A stretch of DNA of 64,000 nucleotides, from the NCBI GenBank assembly GCA_002929055.1, contig PERY01000001.1:152855-216854 (forward strand), written 5' to 3'. The number at the start of each line of letters is the position of its first letter. The first letter of the stretch is position 1. Below, in pieces: positions 1 through 10,084 of this stretch. A program made the translations under genes and the position numbers. Under the pieces are notes generated by a model. That model was not told the DNA's origin. It made no database searches and worked only from the letters and a program-made list of their open reading frames with translations. Origin of the DNA: Methylocystis sp. Its GTDB lineage: Bacteria > Pseudomonadota > Alphaproteobacteria > Rhizobiales > Beijerinckiaceae.

Positions 1-40
1 CGAAAAGCGTGTTGGCGTCGAGAAGGTAGCGGGGAGTCAT
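1..40 (-). CDS. VapC-like PIN-domain toxin, N-terminal fragment (truncated by window edge)
   Basis: Reverse strand from 40 reads ATGACTCCCCGCTACCTTCTCGACGCCAACACG = MTPRYLLDANT, a typical PIN N-terminus; ATGA overlap with the upstream antitoxin stop. Confidence 0.7.
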   Translation of the reverse strand, partial: MTPRYLLDANTLF

Positions 41-276
41 TCGCCGGCCGTCCAGTTCCGTCTGGGCGGTTTCAATTCGGCGCGCTCCAGGGCGGGCGGC
101 GACGGCGGGAGCCCGAGGCCGGCGACGAGGCCCGCCATGTCGAGGCGCGCGGGGGCGACGATCAGGCTCTCGCCGTCGCGCGTCACGATCACTTCGGTTC
201 CTTCCGCGAAGGCGATGTCGCGCGGCAGGCGGACGGCCAGACTATTCCCGGATCTGAAAACCTTTGTCGTCGCCAT
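37..276 (-). CDS. AbrB/MazE-type antitoxin (VapB-like)
   Basis: MATTKVFRSGNSLAVRLPRDIAFAEGTEVIVTRDGESLIV: SpoVT/AbrB swapped-hairpin signature; overlaps VapC start. Confidence 0.85.
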   Translation of the reverse strand: MATTKVFRSGNSLAVRLPRDIAFAEGTEVIVTRDGESLIVAPARLDMAGLVAGLGLPPSPPALERAELKPPRRNWTAGE

Positions 277-320
277 TCCGCGAGCCTCCCATCCGCCGGC
301 CCGCTTGTCAACACCTGTAC

Positions 321-1796
321 TTACTGGACGATCCCGCCCAGCGCCGAGGCCGCTTTCAGAAAGCGGGAGGGATCGACGGCCTCGCCGTCGATGCGCACTT
401 CATAATGGAGATGCGGGCCGGTCGATCGTCCGGTGGAGCCCACCCGCCCCACTACGGCGCCCGGGCCAACCTGTTGGCCCGGCGCGACATTGATCGCAGA
501 AAGATGGCCGTAGCGGGTCGACATGCCGCCGCCGTGGTCGATCTCCACGAGATTGCCATAGCCGCCCTGCGGGCCGGCGACGCTGACGACGCCGGCCGCG
601 GTCGCCCGCACCGGCGCGCCGTAGTCCTCACGCAGATCGACGCCGCTGTGGAGGGCCGGCCGCCCGAAGAAGGGGTCGGTGCGATAGCCGAAGGTCGAGG
701 TCATCTGCAGATCGCCCGAGAGCGGCTTGCGCAACGGCGTCTGGGGCAGCGCCCGGCGCAGGCCATCGAGCGTCGCGACCGCCGTCTGCGCGACGGCGAG
801 GTCGCGCTCGAAGAGCCCGTCCGTCCCTTTCGTGGGCGCGGCGAGGAAGGGACCGCCGACGGCGGCGGCGACCTCCTTGCGTTTGACGGTTCTAGCCAGG
901 TAACGGTCCACGGAGAGCCCGGCGATGTCGAAGGCGCGCCGCAGCCGTGTCGCCGCCTCCATGGCCGGCTGCACGATGCCGGAGAGGCGCCGGGCCTGAT
1001 CGCGCTCGATGCGGTCGAGAGAGAGCGCGAGGGTTTCGAGCCGCGTCGGCATCGGCGCGTCGGGATCGGCGGCGTGGGCGAGCGAGGCGGCTGGAGCGGC
1101 GCCCGGCATGAAGGATGTGTCGATCGGCACGAGCTCGCCGCGCTTGGGCGCAACATTCGGCGGCGCGAGCGGAAGCGGCTTCGACTCGCCGCCGAGCCGC
1201 AAATCCAGCCCCTCGGGCTGCGGCTTTCCGCCAGCGGCGAGCGGCGCCGGCTCAAGCGCGCCCTTGGCGGCGTTCTGCACGGCGCCTGCTCCGGCGCTTG
1301 GCGCCTTGGCCAGCGGCAGGCCGGCTCTCGCCGCGCTCATTGCGGGGGAGTCCTGCCGCGACGCCGGCGAAACCATTGTGACGCCCGCGTCCCGGGAAAT
1401 GGTGCGCTCGACGAGCTGCGCGACGACCGCCGCGCGCGTTTCGAGCTGCGCCTGGCGCAATACGAGAGTCTGGACCTTCCCCTCGACGCCGTCCTGATCG
1501 ATGAACTGGCGGCTCGCGAGCTGATCGAGGCGCAGCCGAAGGGCCGCGATCCGGTCCTCATAGGCGTATTGCATCTGCGTCTCGCGATCGAGAAGGCCGG
1601 CGAGCAGTTCGTCGCGGAACATCAGATAGCCGGCCGCGCCGATCGTCGCCGCCGCGACAAGGCCGAGCAGCGAAGCGCCGGCGACGAGACCGCCGGGCGA
1701 AATATTGAATTTGCGGCTTTTGTGGCCGCGCGACACCTGGACGACATAATCGCCGGACGCGTCGACATAACGGAAGGACTGGTCACGATTGCGCAT
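321..1796 (-). CDS. M23 family metallopeptidase (murein endopeptidase)
   Basis: C-terminal FGYRTDPFFGRPALHSGVDLREDYGAPV...GNLVEIDHGGGMSTRYGHLS...GRSTGPHLHYEVR; one N-terminal TM. Confidence 0.92.
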   Translation of the reverse strand: MRNRDQSFRYVDASGDYVVQVSRGHKSRKFNISPGGLVAGASLLGLVAAATIGAAGYLMFRDELLAGLLDRETQMQYAYEDRIAALRLRLDQLASRQFIDQDGVEGKVQTLVLRQAQLETRAAVVAQLVERTISRDAGVTMVSPASRQDSPAMSAARAGLPLAKAPSAGAGAVQNAAKGALEPAPLAAGGKPQPEGLDLRLGGESKPLPLAPPNVAPKRGELVPIDTSFMPGAAPAASLAHAADPDAPMPTRLETLALSLDRIERDQARRLSGIVQPAMEAATRLRRAFDIAGLSVDRYLARTVKRKEVAAAVGGPFLAAPTKGTDGLFERDLAVAQTAVATLDGLRRALPQTPLRKPLSGDLQMTSTFGYRTDPFFGRPALHSGVDLREDYGAPVRATAAGVVSVAGPQGGYGNLVEIDHGGGMSTRYGHLSAINVAPGQQVGPGAVVGRVGSTGRSTGPHLHYEVRIDGEAVDPSRFLKAASALGGIVQ

Positions 1797-1976
1797 TTGA
1801 GATCCCGGCGGGACGGTCCGTCCCGGTGAACCCGGCCGGAAACCCTTTCTTGCGAGGGAGGCTTCCCGGCCCTGGAGAGCAATCAGAACCCATTAAGGTT
1901 AATGCTTCCCCAAAGGCGCCTCTCCGGTGGGCGAACCGTGGACAGAGGCGGCGCGGGCGCCCTATGCTTCAACCGA

Positions 1977-2294
1977 ATGCTTCGCCTTCTCACCCGCTTC
2001 CTGGGACTGATTCTGCTCGCGGGAGGGTTTATCGCCCTCATCGTGGACGGCACGCGTTCGATCGCCGGGGGGCGGCTTCTGGTCACGACGATGCGAAAGG
2101 GGCTTTCCGATGCGCTGCCAGTGCTTTACGGATCGCTTCAGTCTGCGGTCGAGGCGCGCTCGGCGCTTCTTTGGGATCCTGTGCTGCTCACGCTGATGAT
2201 CGTCCCCGTCAGCGTCGCCTTCGGCGGGCTCGGCGCGCTGCTCATTATCTTCAGCCACAAACAGGAAGCGGCGAATCGCTATTGGCGCCGCTGA
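1977..2294 (+). CDS. small membrane protein (hypothetical)
   Basis: In-frame ATG at 1977 of ORF 1902..2294; two hydrophobic segments. Confidence 0.65.
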   Translation: MLRLLTRFLGLILLAGGFIALIVDGTRSIAGGRLLVTTMRKGLSDALPVLYGSLQSAVEARSALLWDPVLLTLMIVPVSVAFGGLGALLIIFSHKQEAANRYWRR

Positions 2295-2315
2295 GCGACG
2301 CCTTATCTTTGTCCC

Positions 2316-2960
2316 ATGTCCATCTTCGATCAAATCGCGGGCCGTCTCGGCCCCATCCCGGATCGCGAGACGCCCGTTCCCCACGGCGCGCGCCATTTCG
2401 TCAACGGCCATCCCCTCGATCCGCCCTTTCCGCTGGGGACCGAACAGGCGCTGTTCGGCATGGGGTGCTTCTGGGGCGCGGAGCGCAAATTCTGGCAGGC
2501 GGGCGAGGGCGTCTACACGACGGCGGTCGGCTATGCCGGCGGGACGACCAGAAACGCGACCTATGAGGATGTGTGCAGTGGCCGCACCAGCCACGCCGAG
2601 GTCGTCCTGGTTGTCTATCATCCGGCCGTGACGTCCTTCGAAACGCTGCTCAAGCTCTTTTGGGAGAGTCACGACCCGACGCAGGGCATGCGGCAGGGCA
2701 ATGATGTCGGGACGCAATATCGCTCGGCGATCTATGTCCCCACGCCGGAGCAACTTGCGGCCGCCGAGGCGTCGCGCGCAGCGTACCAACGCGTATTGAC
2801 TGAGGCGCGCCTCGGGGCGATCACGACAGAAATCAAACTGGCCCCTCCCTTCTTTTATGCGGAAGCGTATCACCAGCAATATCTGGCCAAAAATCCGGGC
2901 GGCTATTGCGGCCTCTCTGGCACGGGCGTCTCCTGCCCGGTGGGGACGGGCGCGGCGTGA
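2316..2960 (+). CDS. msrA: peptide-methionine (S)-S-oxide reductase
   Basis: [13 protein letters not shown]...VGYAGG..., [16 protein letters not shown]-terminus. Confidence 0.95.
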   Translation: MSIFDQIAGRLGPIPDRETPVPHGARHFVNGHPLDPPFPLGTEQALFGMGCFWGAERKFWQAGEGVYTTAVGYAGGTTRNATYEDVCSGRTSHAEVVLVVYHPAVTSFETLLKLFWESHDPTQGMRQGNDVGTQYRSAIYVPTPEQLAAAEASRAAYQRVLTEARLGAITTEIKLAPPFFYAEAYHQQYLAKNPGGYCGLSGTGVSCPVGTGAA

Positions 2961-3059
2961 TCGCAGGGCGATACGCGACAAGATCTCGAGGAAAGATTCG
3001 CGCTGGCTAATTCGACGTGAAGGGTGTGCGCGCCAGTGCTTTTTCCACTATGCAAAGTC

Positions 3060-3374
3060 ATGGACGATCCGAATAAGCAGCCGAGCCGCATCTTTTCAGC
3101 ATTGCTGGCGGTGATCGCTTTCATCTTCGCGGCGCGCGGACTCGCGACGTTCATCACGGGAGCCTATGAAGGCTCGCTGAGGCTGGGCGGGCCCTACCGG
3201 CTCGAGGGGATGGCGGCCCACATCAAGGGGCTCTCGGACTTGTTCTCGGCAGGCGTCTTTGGCGCAATATTGGCGGCCTACCTCGAAAAGGCGTCGAATC
3301 GCCTTTGTATCGGCGTTGGCGTGGCGAGTTTGGTCGGCGCGGGCGTTTGCTCTCTGGCGGGCTTCTTTTTCTGA
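3060..3374 (+). CDS. hypothetical membrane protein
   Basis: In-frame ATG at 3060 of ORF 3024..3374; several hydrophobic segments. Confidence 0.6.
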   Translation: MDDPNKQPSRIFSALLAVIAFIFAARGLATFITGAYEGSLRLGGPYRLEGMAAHIKGLSDLFSAGVFGAILAAYLEKASNRLCIGVGVASLVGAGVCSLAGFFF

Positions 3375-3445
3375 ATTCGCGCTTCCCGACTTCGCTCGGG
3401 AAATCGACAGGGGACGCCTGCCGCAAAACAGCCCGCCTTCGAAAC

Positions 3446-4369
3446 TCATTTCGCCCGCAGCACTTCCTTGCAGGCCCCGGGCAGCGCCGCCATCGACATG
3501 GGCGGCCAGACCTTGTTCGACTTCCTGGGGTGGAGCGCCTCGTCGGTGAACCACCAGGCGAGAGACTGGTCGCAGCCGTCGCCCGCGGGCGTCGGATCCT
3601 GATCCTTGCAGCTCGAGCCGTCCGGGCAGAAGAGCCGAATGTGGAAGTGGTAATTGTGCCCCCACATCGGACGCACCTTGCGCATCCAGGGCTGGCCCTC
3701 GGCGGCCCTGCACATGGCCCGCTTGATCGCGGCGTTGACGAAGATGCGCTGCACCTTGGGATCCTGCGCCGCCGTGCGGATGACCGCGAGATGCCCCTCG
3801 CTCCAGACGTCCGCCTTAACGTCGAGAAGGTCTTCGCGCACGACGTCCGTCGCCGACATCTCCTCGCGCTCGGCGCGGGTCAGTTCACGACCCGGCATGG
3901 GCGTTAACCAGATATCCGCGTCGAGTCCGATCTGGTGCGAGGCGTGGCCGGTCAGCATGGGGCCGCCGCGCGGCTGCGACATGTCGCCGACGAGAAGCCC
4001 CGGCCATCCCGCTGCGGAGGCGGCCCTGCCAGAGAAGCTCTCCAGAAACCTCACCAGCGCCGGATGGCCCCAGTTGCGGTTGCGCGAGAGCCGCATGACC
4101 TGCCAGTGCGGCCCGTTGACCGGAAGCTGCTCGCCGCCGGCGAGACAGCCGCGCGAATAGAAGCCGATCGGATCGGGGTCGAGCGGCGCGCCCTCGCGCG
4201 CGCGGCCGAAAAGCTCCTTGGCCGGCGTTCCGGGATCGGACGGATTGGCCAGCGGCGGCAAAGGCTTGGGGTCGAGCGTGCCCTTGTCCTGGGCGCCCGA
4301 TTCGCCCGCGACGGCGAGTGCGAACAGGGCTGCGGCGAGCAGGGCTGCGGCTAGTCTCGATGCGCGCAT
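3446..4369 (-). CDS. mepA: penicillin-insensitive murein endopeptidase MepA
   Basis: Signal peptide MRASRLAAALLAAALFALAVAGESGAQ; GPMLTGHASHQIGLDADIWL and WGHNYHFHIRLFCPDGSSC; ORF track start (5083) is over-extended. Confidence 0.9.
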   Translation of the reverse strand: MRASRLAAALLAAALFALAVAGESGAQDKGTLDPKPLPPLANPSDPGTPAKELFGRAREGAPLDPDPIGFYSRGCLAGGEQLPVNGPHWQVMRLSRNRNWGHPALVRFLESFSGRAASAAGWPGLLVGDMSQPRGGPMLTGHASHQIGLDADIWLTPMPGRELTRAEREEMSATDVVREDLLDVKADVWSEGHLAVIRTAAQDPKVQRIFVNAAIKRAMCRAAEGQPWMRKVRPMWGHNYHFHIRLFCPDGSSCKDQDPTPAGDGCDQSLAWWFTDEALHPRKSNKVWPPMSMAALPGACKEVLRAK

Positions 4370-4516
4370 TCTCGGGTCACCATCGTGTTCGTTGCGGGCG
4401 AGGGCCCCGGTCCTTTCATAATCCTTGCCGGTCAACCTTACCGAATCATTTACGTTGCCGCGCAGATGCAGTTGCGCCACTATCTTCGCAGTAAGCGTCC
4501 TGTCGGAGTTCGGATC

Positions 4517-5101
4517 ATGCTGCGTTTCAAACTTGTCTTTTTGGTGCTGGCGTCCCTCTTCGCTTCCTTCGGGCTCGCTAACGCCACCGCAAATATTCAT
4601 ATCGATCTGTCGACCCAGACCATGCATGTCGATTCCAATTCGGGCAGCTACAGCTGGCCGGTGTCGACCGCCCGCGCCGGCTATTCGACGCCGCGCGGCT
4701 CCTACGCCCCGACCGGCATGGAGCGCATGCATTATTCGCGCAAATACCACATGTCGCCGATGCCCTACTCCATCTTCTTCCGCGGCGGCTATGCGATCCA
4801 CGGCACCTACGCCACCGGCGCGCTGGGCAGCCCGGCCTCGCATGGCTGCGTGCGCCTCGCGCCGGGCAACGCCAAGCGCCTCTACGACATCGTGCAGGCC
4901 GAAGGCGGCAGCATCTCGATCACCGGCGCGTCCCCTGCCCGCGGCGCCCGCTACGCGAAGGCGCATCACCGCAACCCGGCCCATTACGCCAGCCTGCGTC
5001 ACAGCCACCGCTCCAGCGCAATGGCCTACGCCCCTGTCCGTCATTCGCATCGCGTCGGAACGGTCCGCAGCTGGCAGTATCACCCCTTCGCCGATTTCTG
5101 A
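4517..5101 (+). CDS. L,D-transpeptidase (YkuD family), secreted
   Basis: Signal peptide then IHGTYATGALGSPASHGCVRLAPGNAKRLYDIV (HXX14-17SHGC motif). Confidence 0.9.
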   Translation: MLRFKLVFLVLASLFASFGLANATANIHIDLSTQTMHVDSNSGSYSWPVSTARAGYSTPRGSYAPTGMERMHYSRKYHMSPMPYSIFFRGGYAIHGTYATGALGSPASHGCVRLAPGNAKRLYDIVQAEGGSISITGASPARGARYAKAHHRNPAHYASLRHSHRSSAMAYAPVRHSHRVGTVRSWQYHPFADF

Positions 5102-5310
5102 TCGCGCGAAGGCCCTGCGAAAGACGCGTCATGCATTTAAAACAAGAGCTTGACGCGCCCCCGGGGGCCTAGGGACAGTGACCTCGCCCGGCGATTAACG
5201 TAAGCGGCTGTTAACGGCTCTCCGCCACAATGCTTACCAAGCGGAGCCATTGTGGGGCCGCTCACGTCAGGGGCCCGCCGTCAGTCGCGCGGGACCGTCT
5301 CAGGGCCGGC

Positions 5311-6816
5311 ATGGGCGACATCATCGAAACGGTTATCATCGGCGCGGGTCCGGCGGGCCTCACGGCGGGCTACACCCTCGCCAAGCACGAACGCGAGGTT
5401 CTGGTGCTCGAGCAGGATCCCGCCTATGTCGGCGGCATCTCGCGCACGGCCAACTACAAGGGCTTCCTCTTCGACATCGGCGGTCACCGCTTCTTCTCGA
5501 AGTCCAAGGAGATCGTCGATCTGTGGAACGAGATCCTGCCGGACGACTTTCTGGAGCGGCCGCGCCTGTCGCGCATCTATTACCGCGGCAAGTTCTACGC
5601 TTATCCGCTGAAAGCCTTCGAGGCGCTGAAAAACCTCGGCGTGTTCGAGAGCGCCCTGTGCATGGCCTCTTTCGCCTACGCCAAGGCTTTCCCGGTCAAG
5701 GATGCGCGCACCTTCCATGAATGGGTGCGCAACCAGTTCGGCGAACGGCTCTTCGGCATCTTCTTCAAGACCTACACTGAAAAAGTGTGGGGCATGGGCT
5801 GCGACGAAATCTCGGCCGACTGGGCCGCGCAGCGCATCAAGGGCCTGTCTCTGGGCGCGGCCATCATCGACGGTCTGCGCCGCTCGCTCGGCCTGCGCAA
5901 GGGCGACGCCGGCGCCAATGGCGCCAAGACGCTGATCGAATCCTTCCGCTATCCGCGCCGCGGTCCCGGCATGATGTGGGAAGCCTGCGCGCGCAAGATG
6001 CAGGAGATGGGCGGCCGTCTCCTTATGGGCCGCAGCGTCGACGGCCTGCATTACGACGACACGACGAAGCTCTGGACCGTGCGCGCGACGAATGCGCAGG
6101 GCGAAAGCGAGACGTTCCGCGCGCGCAACGTCATGTCCTCAGCGCCGATGCGCGACCTTGTCGACGCCATCGAGCCGCGGCCGCTCAGCCTCTTCAACGC
6201 CCGCGACCTCAAATATCGCGACTTCCTCACCGTGGTGCTCATCGGCCGTCCGCAGGACGAGCTTCCCGACAATTGGGTCTACATCCACGATCCATCGGTG
6301 AAGGTCGGCCGCGTGCAGAACTTCAAGAGCTGGTCGCCGGAGATGATCGCCGACGGCGTCTCCACCTGCCTCGGCCTCGAATATTTCTGCTTCGAGGGCG
6401 ACGGCCTGTGGTCGGCGCCGGACGGGGAACTGATCGAACTCGCCAAGCGCGAGATCGGGCAGATCGGATTGATGAACCCGGATGACGTCTTCGACGCCAC
6501 GGTCGTGCGCCAGGCCAAGGCCTATCCGGTCTATGACGAGGCCTATGCGCAGAATGTCGAGACCATCCGCCGCGAGATCGCGGCGCGTTTCCCGACGCTC
6601 CACTGCATCGGCCGCAACGGCATGCACAAATACAACAACCAGGACCATGCGATGATGACGGGCATGCTCAGCGCGCTCAACATCATTCGCGGCGAAGAAG
6701 TCTTCGACGTCTGGCAGGTGAATGAGGACGCCGAATATTCGGAGGCCGGAGTCGAGGGCGCCGTCGAGGCGCTGACCAGCGAGCGGCTCGTCCCGCGCAA
6801 GGTCGCCGCGGCATGA
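5311..6816 (+). CDS. FAD-dependent oxidoreductase, UDP-galactopyranose mutase/protoporphyrinogen oxidase-like
   Basis: METVIIGAGPAGLTAGYTLAK dinucleotide-binding fold; GGHRFFSKSKEIVDLWNEI; adjacent gtrA. Confidence 0.8.
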   Translation: MGDIIETVIIGAGPAGLTAGYTLAKHEREVLVLEQDPAYVGGISRTANYKGFLFDIGGHRFFSKSKEIVDLWNEILPDDFLERPRLSRIYYRGKFYAYPLKAFEALKNLGVFESALCMASFAYAKAFPVKDARTFHEWVRNQFGERLFGIFFKTYTEKVWGMGCDEISADWAAQRIKGLSLGAAIIDGLRRSLGLRKGDAGANGAKTLIESFRYPRRGPGMMWEACARKMQEMGGRLLMGRSVDGLHYDDTTKLWTVRATNAQGESETFRARNVMSSAPMRDLVDAIEPRPLSLFNARDLKYRDFLTVVLIGRPQDELPDNWVYIHDPSVKVGRVQNFKSWSPEMIADGVSTCLGLEYFCFEGDGLWSAPDGELIELAKREIGQIGLMNPDDVFDATVVRQAKAYPVYDEAYAQNVETIRREIAARFPTLHCIGRNGMHKYNNQDHAMMTGMLSALNIIRGEEVFDVWQVNEDAEYSEAGVEGAVEALTSERLVPRKVAAA

Positions 6817-7262
6817 GCGTCGTCGAGGCGTTTCTCGCACGCGCGCCGCAGCCCGCCGCCAAAGCGCGGCGTCTCCTCGCCGATCTGATGAAATACGGTT
6901 TCGCCAGCGCCGCCGCGCTGGCGCTCGACTTCTCGGTGCTGATGCTCCTCTACAAGGGCCTCGGCTTCAATCATCTCGCCGCCGCCGCCATCGGCTTTCT
7001 TTCCGGCCTCGCGCTCGTCTACGCATTGAGCGTGCGCTTCGTCTTTCGCAACAGGCGCCGGCTCGGCGCGCGCGCCGAGATCGTGGGCTTCCTGCTCACG
7101 GGCGTGGCGGGTCTCGCGATCACCGAGGGGCTGATGCATCTTTTCGTCGATTACGCCGGGATCGACGTGGGCTATGCGAAGATTCCGACCGCGGGCCTCG
7201 TGTTCCTCTTCAATTTCACGGCGCGCCGCGCGCTGCTCTTTTCGGAGAAGAACGGCGGATGA
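6813..7262 (+). CDS. GtrA family membrane protein
   Basis: KYGFASAAALALDFSVLMLLYKGLGFNHLAAAAIGFLSGLALVYALSVRFVF...; four TM segments; ATGA overlap. Confidence 0.85.
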   Translation: MSVVEAFLARAPQPAAKARRLLADLMKYGFASAAALALDFSVLMLLYKGLGFNHLAAAAIGFLSGLALVYALSVRFVFRNRRRLGARAEIVGFLLTGVAGLAITEGLMHLFVDYAGIDVGYAKIPTAGLVFLFNFTARRALLFSEKNGG

Positions 7263-9061
7263 GCGACCTCGCCGCGCCGGGCGCCATGATGCGCACGAGG
7301 CCCTTGAGCGCGCGCGGCGCGCTTTTCCTCACGCTCGCCTTCTCGCTCCTGGTCGCGGTTGTTTTATCATTCCCGCGCGCGCTGATCGTGTGGCGCACCG
7401 CGGCCTTTTTCGATTCCGACGACGCGATGCGGGCCGTGCAGTTGCGCGATCTCCTCGCGGGACAGAGCTGGTTCGACCTCACCGCCCATCGCCTCGATCC
7501 GCCGGACGGCACGCCCATGCACTGGTCGCGGGTGGTGGACGCTCCCCTTGCGGTCCTCGACATCTTCTTCTCGAAATTCCTTTCGCCGGAATATGCCGAG
7601 CGCGCGACGCGGCTCGTCTTCCCTTTCGCCTTGCTCGCCGCGCTGCTGGCGATCACGGGCTGGCTGGCGCGCATCATGTCCGGCGCGGGCGCGCGTCTCG
7701 CCGCCATCTGGCTCACCGCGCTCTCAGGCGCCGTCTTCATCCAGTTCGCGCCCGGCCGAATCGATCATCACGCGCCGCAGATCGTCGCGCTCGCGCTCGC
7801 GCTCGGCTTCTTCCTGCAGGGGCTCGATCCGCGCCGCGCCTCGCGCCTTGCTTTCGCCGCCGCGCTGATGGCGCTCTCATTCTCGATCAGCCTCGAGAAC
7901 CTGCCCTTCTTCGCCGTCATGGCGGGCGCGCTGCCGCTTGTCTTCATCCTCGACGGCGCGGCCGCGCGCGCGCAACTGCGCTGGTTTGCGACGGGTGCGC
8001 TGGCGTCCTTCCCGCTTCTCTACGCCGCGACGGTGCCGCAAGCGCTCTCCTTCGGCTCCGCCTGCGACGCCTTTTCCTTCGTGCATCTCGCCGCCATGTG
8101 CGCGGGGGCGCTGTCGCTCATGGCGCTCGCGCTCGCCGCACCGCGCCTCGCGACGATCCGCGCGCGCGCTGTCGGCGTTGCGGGCGCAGGCGCCGCGACG
8201 CTCGCGAGCGTTCTTGTCCTCGCGCCAAAATGCATCGGCGATCCGCTTGGCGGGCTTGACCCCGTGGTGCGCGATCTGTGGCTCTCTCAGGTCGTGGAGG
8301 CGAAGCCGCTGCTCGCGCTCTGGCCCACGGCGCCGAGCATGGTCGTCGCCACCGCCGCGCCGGTGCTCATCGGCCTTCTCGCCGCGATTGGCTTCGCCTG
8401 GCGCAGCGCGGGCGTCGCCCGCCGCCGCTGGCTTCTCATGTCCGCCTCCATCGCCATCGGCTTCGTCGCCGGCATGTGGCAGATCCGCGTGTTCACCTCG
8501 GTCACGCCGCTCGCCATGGTTCCGCTCGCCGCGGGCGTCGTCGCCCTCGTCGCGCGCCTCGAGGTGAGCGACCTCGTCCGCGTCGCCCTCGCGGCGATGA
8601 TTGCGGCGGTCGTTTCGCCGGTCGGCCTCGCCCTCGCGCTGCCCGCCAGGGACGATCCCGACGCCGGCGCCGAGCGCGCATGCCTCGCGCCCGACGTGCT
8701 CGCGCCGCTGGCCGAATTGCCGCCGGCCCGCGTCGCGGCCTCCTTCGATCTCGGCAGCCATATCCTCGCGCATACCCCGCATAGCGTGTTCGGGGCGCCC
8801 TATCATCGCGACAACCACGGCAACCGCGTCGTCGCCGACGCCTTCCGCGCCACGCCCGAACAGGCCGAGGCGATCCTGCGCCGCGCCGGGGCGGGGATCG
8901 TGGTCTGGTGCCCGCGCGGCAAGCCCGTCTCGCCGCTGGTGAAGGGCGCGCCGAACGGGCTCGCGGCCATGCTGGCGCGGGGCGAAGCTCCCGCGTGGCT
9001 GGAGCGCAAGACCCTCCCCGGAACGCCTCTCCTTGTTTTCGCCTTGAGACCCGTGGAATAG
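7259..9061 (+). CDS. polytopic GT-C fold glycosyltransferase candidate (STT3/PglB-like)
   Basis: Many TM segments; first-loop acidic motif FFDSDDAMRAVQLRDLL...DPPDGTPMHWSR; GRIDHHAPQIVALA. Confidence 0.6.
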   Translation: MSDLAAPGAMMRTRPLSARGALFLTLAFSLLVAVVLSFPRALIVWRTAAFFDSDDAMRAVQLRDLLAGQSWFDLTAHRLDPPDGTPMHWSRVVDAPLAVLDIFFSKFLSPEYAERATRLVFPFALLAALLAITGWLARIMSGAGARLAAIWLTALSGAVFIQFAPGRIDHHAPQIVALALALGFFLQGLDPRRASRLAFAAALMALSFSISLENLPFFAVMAGALPLVFILDGAAARAQLRWFATGALASFPLLYAATVPQALSFGSACDAFSFVHLAAMCAGALSLMALALAAPRLATIRARAVGVAGAGAATLASVLVLAPKCIGDPLGGLDPVVRDLWLSQVVEAKPLLALWPTAPSMVVATAAPVLIGLLAAIGFAWRSAGVARRRWLLMSASIAIGFVAGMWQIRVFTSVTPLAMVPLAAGVVALVARLEVSDLVRVALAAMIAAVVSPVGLALALPARDDPDAGAERACLAPDVLAPLAELPPARVAASFDLGSHILAHTPHSVFGAPYHRDNHGNRVVADAFRATPEQAEAILRRAGAGIVVWCPRGKPVSPLVKGAPNGLAAMLARGEAPAWLERKTLPGTPLLVFALRPVE

Positions 9062-9109
9062 AAGCGGCCGACTAGCCGCCGCTGCGGAACCCAAGGGAAA
9101 GAAACCGAA

Positions 9110-10084
9110 TTGCCGACAATGTTCGATCGCCGCCGACTTCTGATCGGGGCCGGGACGCTGGCCGCCGCGCCGGTCTTCGCGCAGCCGAGCCCGCAGGAGC
9201 TCGCCGACGAACTGCAGGTGCGCGTCGAGAACAAGTCCGTTCCCGAGCTCTGCGCCGAGAAAGACAATATCGAGCTCGACTTCACCTCGCCGCGCCTGCG
9301 CGGCCTGCAGATTCAGGCTGTGCATCCTTCCTATATCAACACCATCGTCTCCGACCGCTGGGCGCCCGACTGGTCGAGCTGCGATCTCTCGCACGATCCC
9401 AAATTCGTGGCGCAGGCGCGCCGGCGCACCTTCTGGGAGACGCCGGAATTCTGGATGACCGGCTACACATTTCCCTCCTTCTGGCGGCCGGGGGACGTGC
9501 CGATTCGCGTCGGCGAGACGGTCGAGAACGGCTTCCATCTCATCCAGGTGTGGATGTGGTATCGCGAGCGCGCCGAGGAGATCATGGTGATCTATCCGCC
9601 GGACGGCTATTGGCGCGCGCGCCCGCTGCCATTCGAGGACATGCGCTGGACCGCCTATGGCTCCTCCTTCCTCGTCGGCCCGGTGGAAACGCAGGAACGC
9701 CCCATCGTCGATCTTCAGGAAATCGTCTTCGAGCCGGACAGCCGCACCTTCGTGCTCAAGTTCAAGCGCGGCGGCGAGGCGCGGGTCGTGGTCAAGAGCG
9801 TGGATCAGGAGCGCATCACGCTCGACGTCGATTACAGCGACGCCATGCCGGGCGGGCGGCCCTTCGCGGCGCTGCGCTCCATGTACGCAATGGAGACGAT
9901 GAGCGACGCGGCGATGGTGGCTTGGCGCTCCAAGCGCGGCAAGGGCTGGGACGAGGCCCGCGTCATCGACTTCCCCGGCGCCAGCGCGACGGAAGTCTGG
10001 GTCGGCCGGCATCTGCCCTCGAGGCACAATCTCTCCGCGCCCGATATGGTCTTCAGCAAGTTCCAGGGCGTGACGGCGAAATGA
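9110..10084 (+). CDS. Tat-signal-containing hypothetical protein
   Basis: [21 protein letters not shown] twin-arginine signal; start TTG 9110 or ATG 9119. Confidence 0.7.
   Translation: MPTMFDRRRLLIGAGTLAAAPVFAQPSPQELADELQVRVENKSVPELCAEKDNIELDFTSPRLRGLQIQAVHPSYINTIVSDRWAPDWSSCDLSHDPKFVAQARRRTFWETPEFWMTGYTFPSFWRPGDVPIRVGETVENGFHLIQVWMWYRERAEEIMVIYPPDGYWRARPLPFEDMRWTAYGSSFLVGPVETQERPIVDLQEIVFEPDSRTFVLKFKRGGEARVVVKSVDQERITLDVDYSDAMPGGRPFAALRSMYAMETMSDAAMVAWRSKRGKGWDEARVIDFPGASATEVWVGRHLPSRHNLSAPDMVFSKFQGVTAK

Noticed and set aside
5185-5230. Possible CtrA site from two TTAAC motifs upstream of the mutase-like gene
   Set aside because: Spacing (N12) does not match TTAA-N7-TTAA
7877-10027. 716-aa minus-strand ORF
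   Set aside because: Antisense to the GT-C candidate and Tat-protein genes; no recognisable domain
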